From: Erpobdella octoculata | Taxonomy: Eukaryota > Annelida > Clitellata > Hirudinida > Erpobdellidae | Length of the DNA stretch: 64,000 bases | NCBI GenBank assembly: GCA_963978895.1 | Contig: OZ022242.1 | Location: 22,657,629-22,721,628, forward strand | Reading direction: 5' to 3' | Shown: positions 62,271-64,000 of the stretch, one piece after another | How the letters are laid out: every line of letters starts with the position of its first letter | Numbering within the stretch: position 1 is the stretch's first letter | The notes under the pieces: model-generated | Seen by the model: the letters and a program-made list of their open reading frames with translations, nothing else | Databases searched by the model: none | Told to the model about the DNA's origin: nothing | Made by a program: the position numbers and the translations under genes

Positions 62271-63425
62271 GTTTGTATATTAGGTGGTGAGTACGAGTCA
62301 GCCTTCACGTGGCACTCCCTGTGATTAACCAGGCAATAAATTGGGCAACCAGGTGAAACCAATGATTCAAAATATCAATATTTTCCAATTTATGAAAATG
62401 ATTATTCACAATATGCTGGATGTTTACAATCATAATGTTTTGCAATTTCCAGGGCAGGAAAAAAATGTTATCTTTAGTGTTTCTGTTGTTTTTCTGTTTG
62501 TTTTTTTTATTATAAGTTGAAATTGGAAATTATTTATGGATGTATGTGAATAAACATATTCTGGAACTAGTTTGTATTTGATTGTTCATAGGTTCAATTT
62601 TGGCAGTAATGACTTTTGAAAACCATAAAAAGCCATTTTCCAAAATGGCTGATATCGCAAAATTCATAATCAAGATCAAATTGTACCAGTGGATCTATCT
62701 ATGTACTACTGGACTAGCTTTAAAAGGCCCTCATTACCAATGTCATCCTACCCATGGGGAGAAGGGTCTATAAATTTCTGTGGTTTTTCAACTTTTTCTT
62801 CAAAAATTTTATTAAAAAATTTTTTTTTTGAAAATTATTTAAGTAACACTGCTTTAAGACTATTTAGCATTAAAGTCAAGTTGTAACATTGTTATAAATA
62901 ATTGTTTTGGAAGGATATTTTCGAATTGTCGGCCATCTTGTTATTTTGTTATCCTACACTCCCCCGCATTATTATACAGTTGTAGAATTCCGTTTTTCAT
63001 ATTCTCCTAATGCATACCTTTCCAACGATATATAATAAGTGCTTGCTAGAATTTTTTCACGGTTAAATTTATTTCTTGCTGACTATATGTTAAAACAATA
63101 AATTAAATATTATAAAAGTTGAAATAATTGAGTTAAAAATCAGAAATAATTATAAGTTTTGTTTATACAGAGACATTGAATAGGAGCTAAGCTGAATAGA
63201 CTTTCACTAACAAATTAATACGGCTATTGACGGATGAACACATTGAAATTCAAGTTGAAACCACATAAAGAAAAAGCGACCACATTATATATGTAGCTGT
63301 TCTATAGCTTTTTAGTGCCACGTTGAATAGCAATCATAAATATCAAAAGCAGAACCTTAAGCCACGCCCCTCTTAGGCTGCTAGTCGACCTCTCTGTATT
63401 GCCGCATACTACCATTTAGAAATAT
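62271..63425. other. No gene or named repeat seen
   Basis: AT-rich sequence without recognisable ORF or element boundary; two small overlapping ORFs near 62582-62886 have no features. Confidence 0.5.
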
Positions 63426-63603
63426 GCTACCCGGCGTTTTCAGAGGTTTTTCTCTCTCGCTCCCGGTTTCTTCCCCGCTCTCGGTCGCTTTCCCGTGTCC
63501 GCTCGCTCTAAAGCGACCGGGAAACCTACCGGGAGCATGAGAGCAAGCAGGGAAGGAAAAGGGATCCAGAGAAAAAGCTCTAAAAACCCCGAGCAACCCG
63601 CTA

Positions 63604-63604
<1 letters not shown>
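63426..63604. mobile_element. Two Helitron-like 3' ends joined tail-outward
   Basis: The left part (CTACCCGGCGTTTTCAGAGG...) is a minus-strand 3' end. The right part (AGCGACCGGGAAACC... to CCCGAGCAACCCGCTAG at 63604) is a plus-strand 3' end. They meet near 63510 at CGCTCTAAAGCG and form an imperfect palindrome. Confidence 0.72.

Positions 63605-63689
<85 letters not shown>
63605..63689. repeat. (TA)n microsatellite
   Basis: TA tract directly after the CTAG terminus, again the Helitron-end/TA association. 63690-64000 has no recognised feature. Confidence 0.95.
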
Positions 63690-63691
<2 letters not shown>

Positions 63692-64000
63692 AAAAGCTAA
63701 GGTATATCGTTCTTTCTAGATGCTCTGTCAGAGTGCTGGTTTTCTAAGATATTATGAAAACATTCAGAAGCCCTTCAAAAATTCACTATTCAAATCGGTC
63801 AGTAAAGAAACCCACTTGTATTTTATTAGCCATCTAAAACGAAATTCACAAAACAAAAATGTATGTTGAGCATATATTACTTACAATTTTTTTCTTTTTT
63901 TTTATAATCTGCAAATATTTTATATAATTATGAAACACGATTATCTGCACAGCTGAAAGCAGTATTAAAATCATAATAGATACATGCATTATGATTAAAA

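Overview
This is an AT-rich invertebrate (metazoan) nuclear window. The evidence is three animal-type host genes or gene copies with eukaryotic features, two of them with spliceosomal introns, set in a dense field of animal transposon families (CR1/L2-like LINEs, Penelope-like, Gypsy, hAT, piggyBac, Merlin, MULE, Helitron/Helentron, tRNA-derived SINEs). The species cannot be named from the sequence.

Host genes. (1) TIMM8, a small mitochondrial Tim chaperone, is on the minus strand at 1-829 (two exons, the second leaving the window). (2) A complete six-exon dynactin subunit 5 gene (DCTN5) runs on the minus strand from 17158 to 5088. Its exons are too short to show up as ORFs, and I assembled them by homology and GT/AG junctions into 183 codons. 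Its introns carry a SINE, a piggyBac remnant, three hAT/Tigger-type MITEs and a LINE. (3) An intronless U1 snRNP protein C-like ORF lies at 58326-58988.

Layout. 1-829 TIMM8. 850-4640 hAT transposase relic, palindromic SINE dimer, (TA)n tracts and short Helitron-like pieces. 5088-17158 DCTN5 with its intron load. 18023-33500 a plain of separate elements: Tigger-like MITE, a full-length two-ORF LINE (18275-22330), a complete Merlin transposon (23991-25893), two copies of one non-autonomous hAT element (27894-29220 and 32118-33485), a Penelope-like RT fragment, a LINE 3' end and fold-back elements. 33811-58044 is one nest of 24.2 kb bounded by hAT-type inverted termini and a perfect 8-bp target duplication. 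Inside it are three Helentron deletion derivatives, many small Helitron-like elements carrying (TA)n, (TATG)n and GC-rich minisatellites, a 297-bp tRNA-headed tandem array ending in a 263-bp-arm palindrome, a Gypsy element, several hAT elements and a MULE/fold-back element. 58045-64000 holds the U1C-like ORF, long microsatellites, a minisatellite, three diverged tandem units and a Helitron 3'-end palindrome.

How the parts relate. The repeats explain most of the sequence. Small Helitron-like elements (5' TC-TATATATA..., 3' hairpin plus CTAG) carry internal microsatellites. Those microsatellites have in turn received further Helitron-like, hAT and Gypsy insertions, so the nest appears to grow by self-targeting. 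Helentron copies A, B and C supply parts of the proteins that would mobilise such elements, but each copy is deleted or broken. The most unusual structures are the identical-unit tRNA-headed array with its hairpin end, the 24-kb hAT-bounded nest, two apparent spliceosomal introns in the Helentron gene, and the U1C-like protein with a seven-residue repeat tail. No CRISPR array, operon, rRNA gene or convincing functional tRNA gene was seen.
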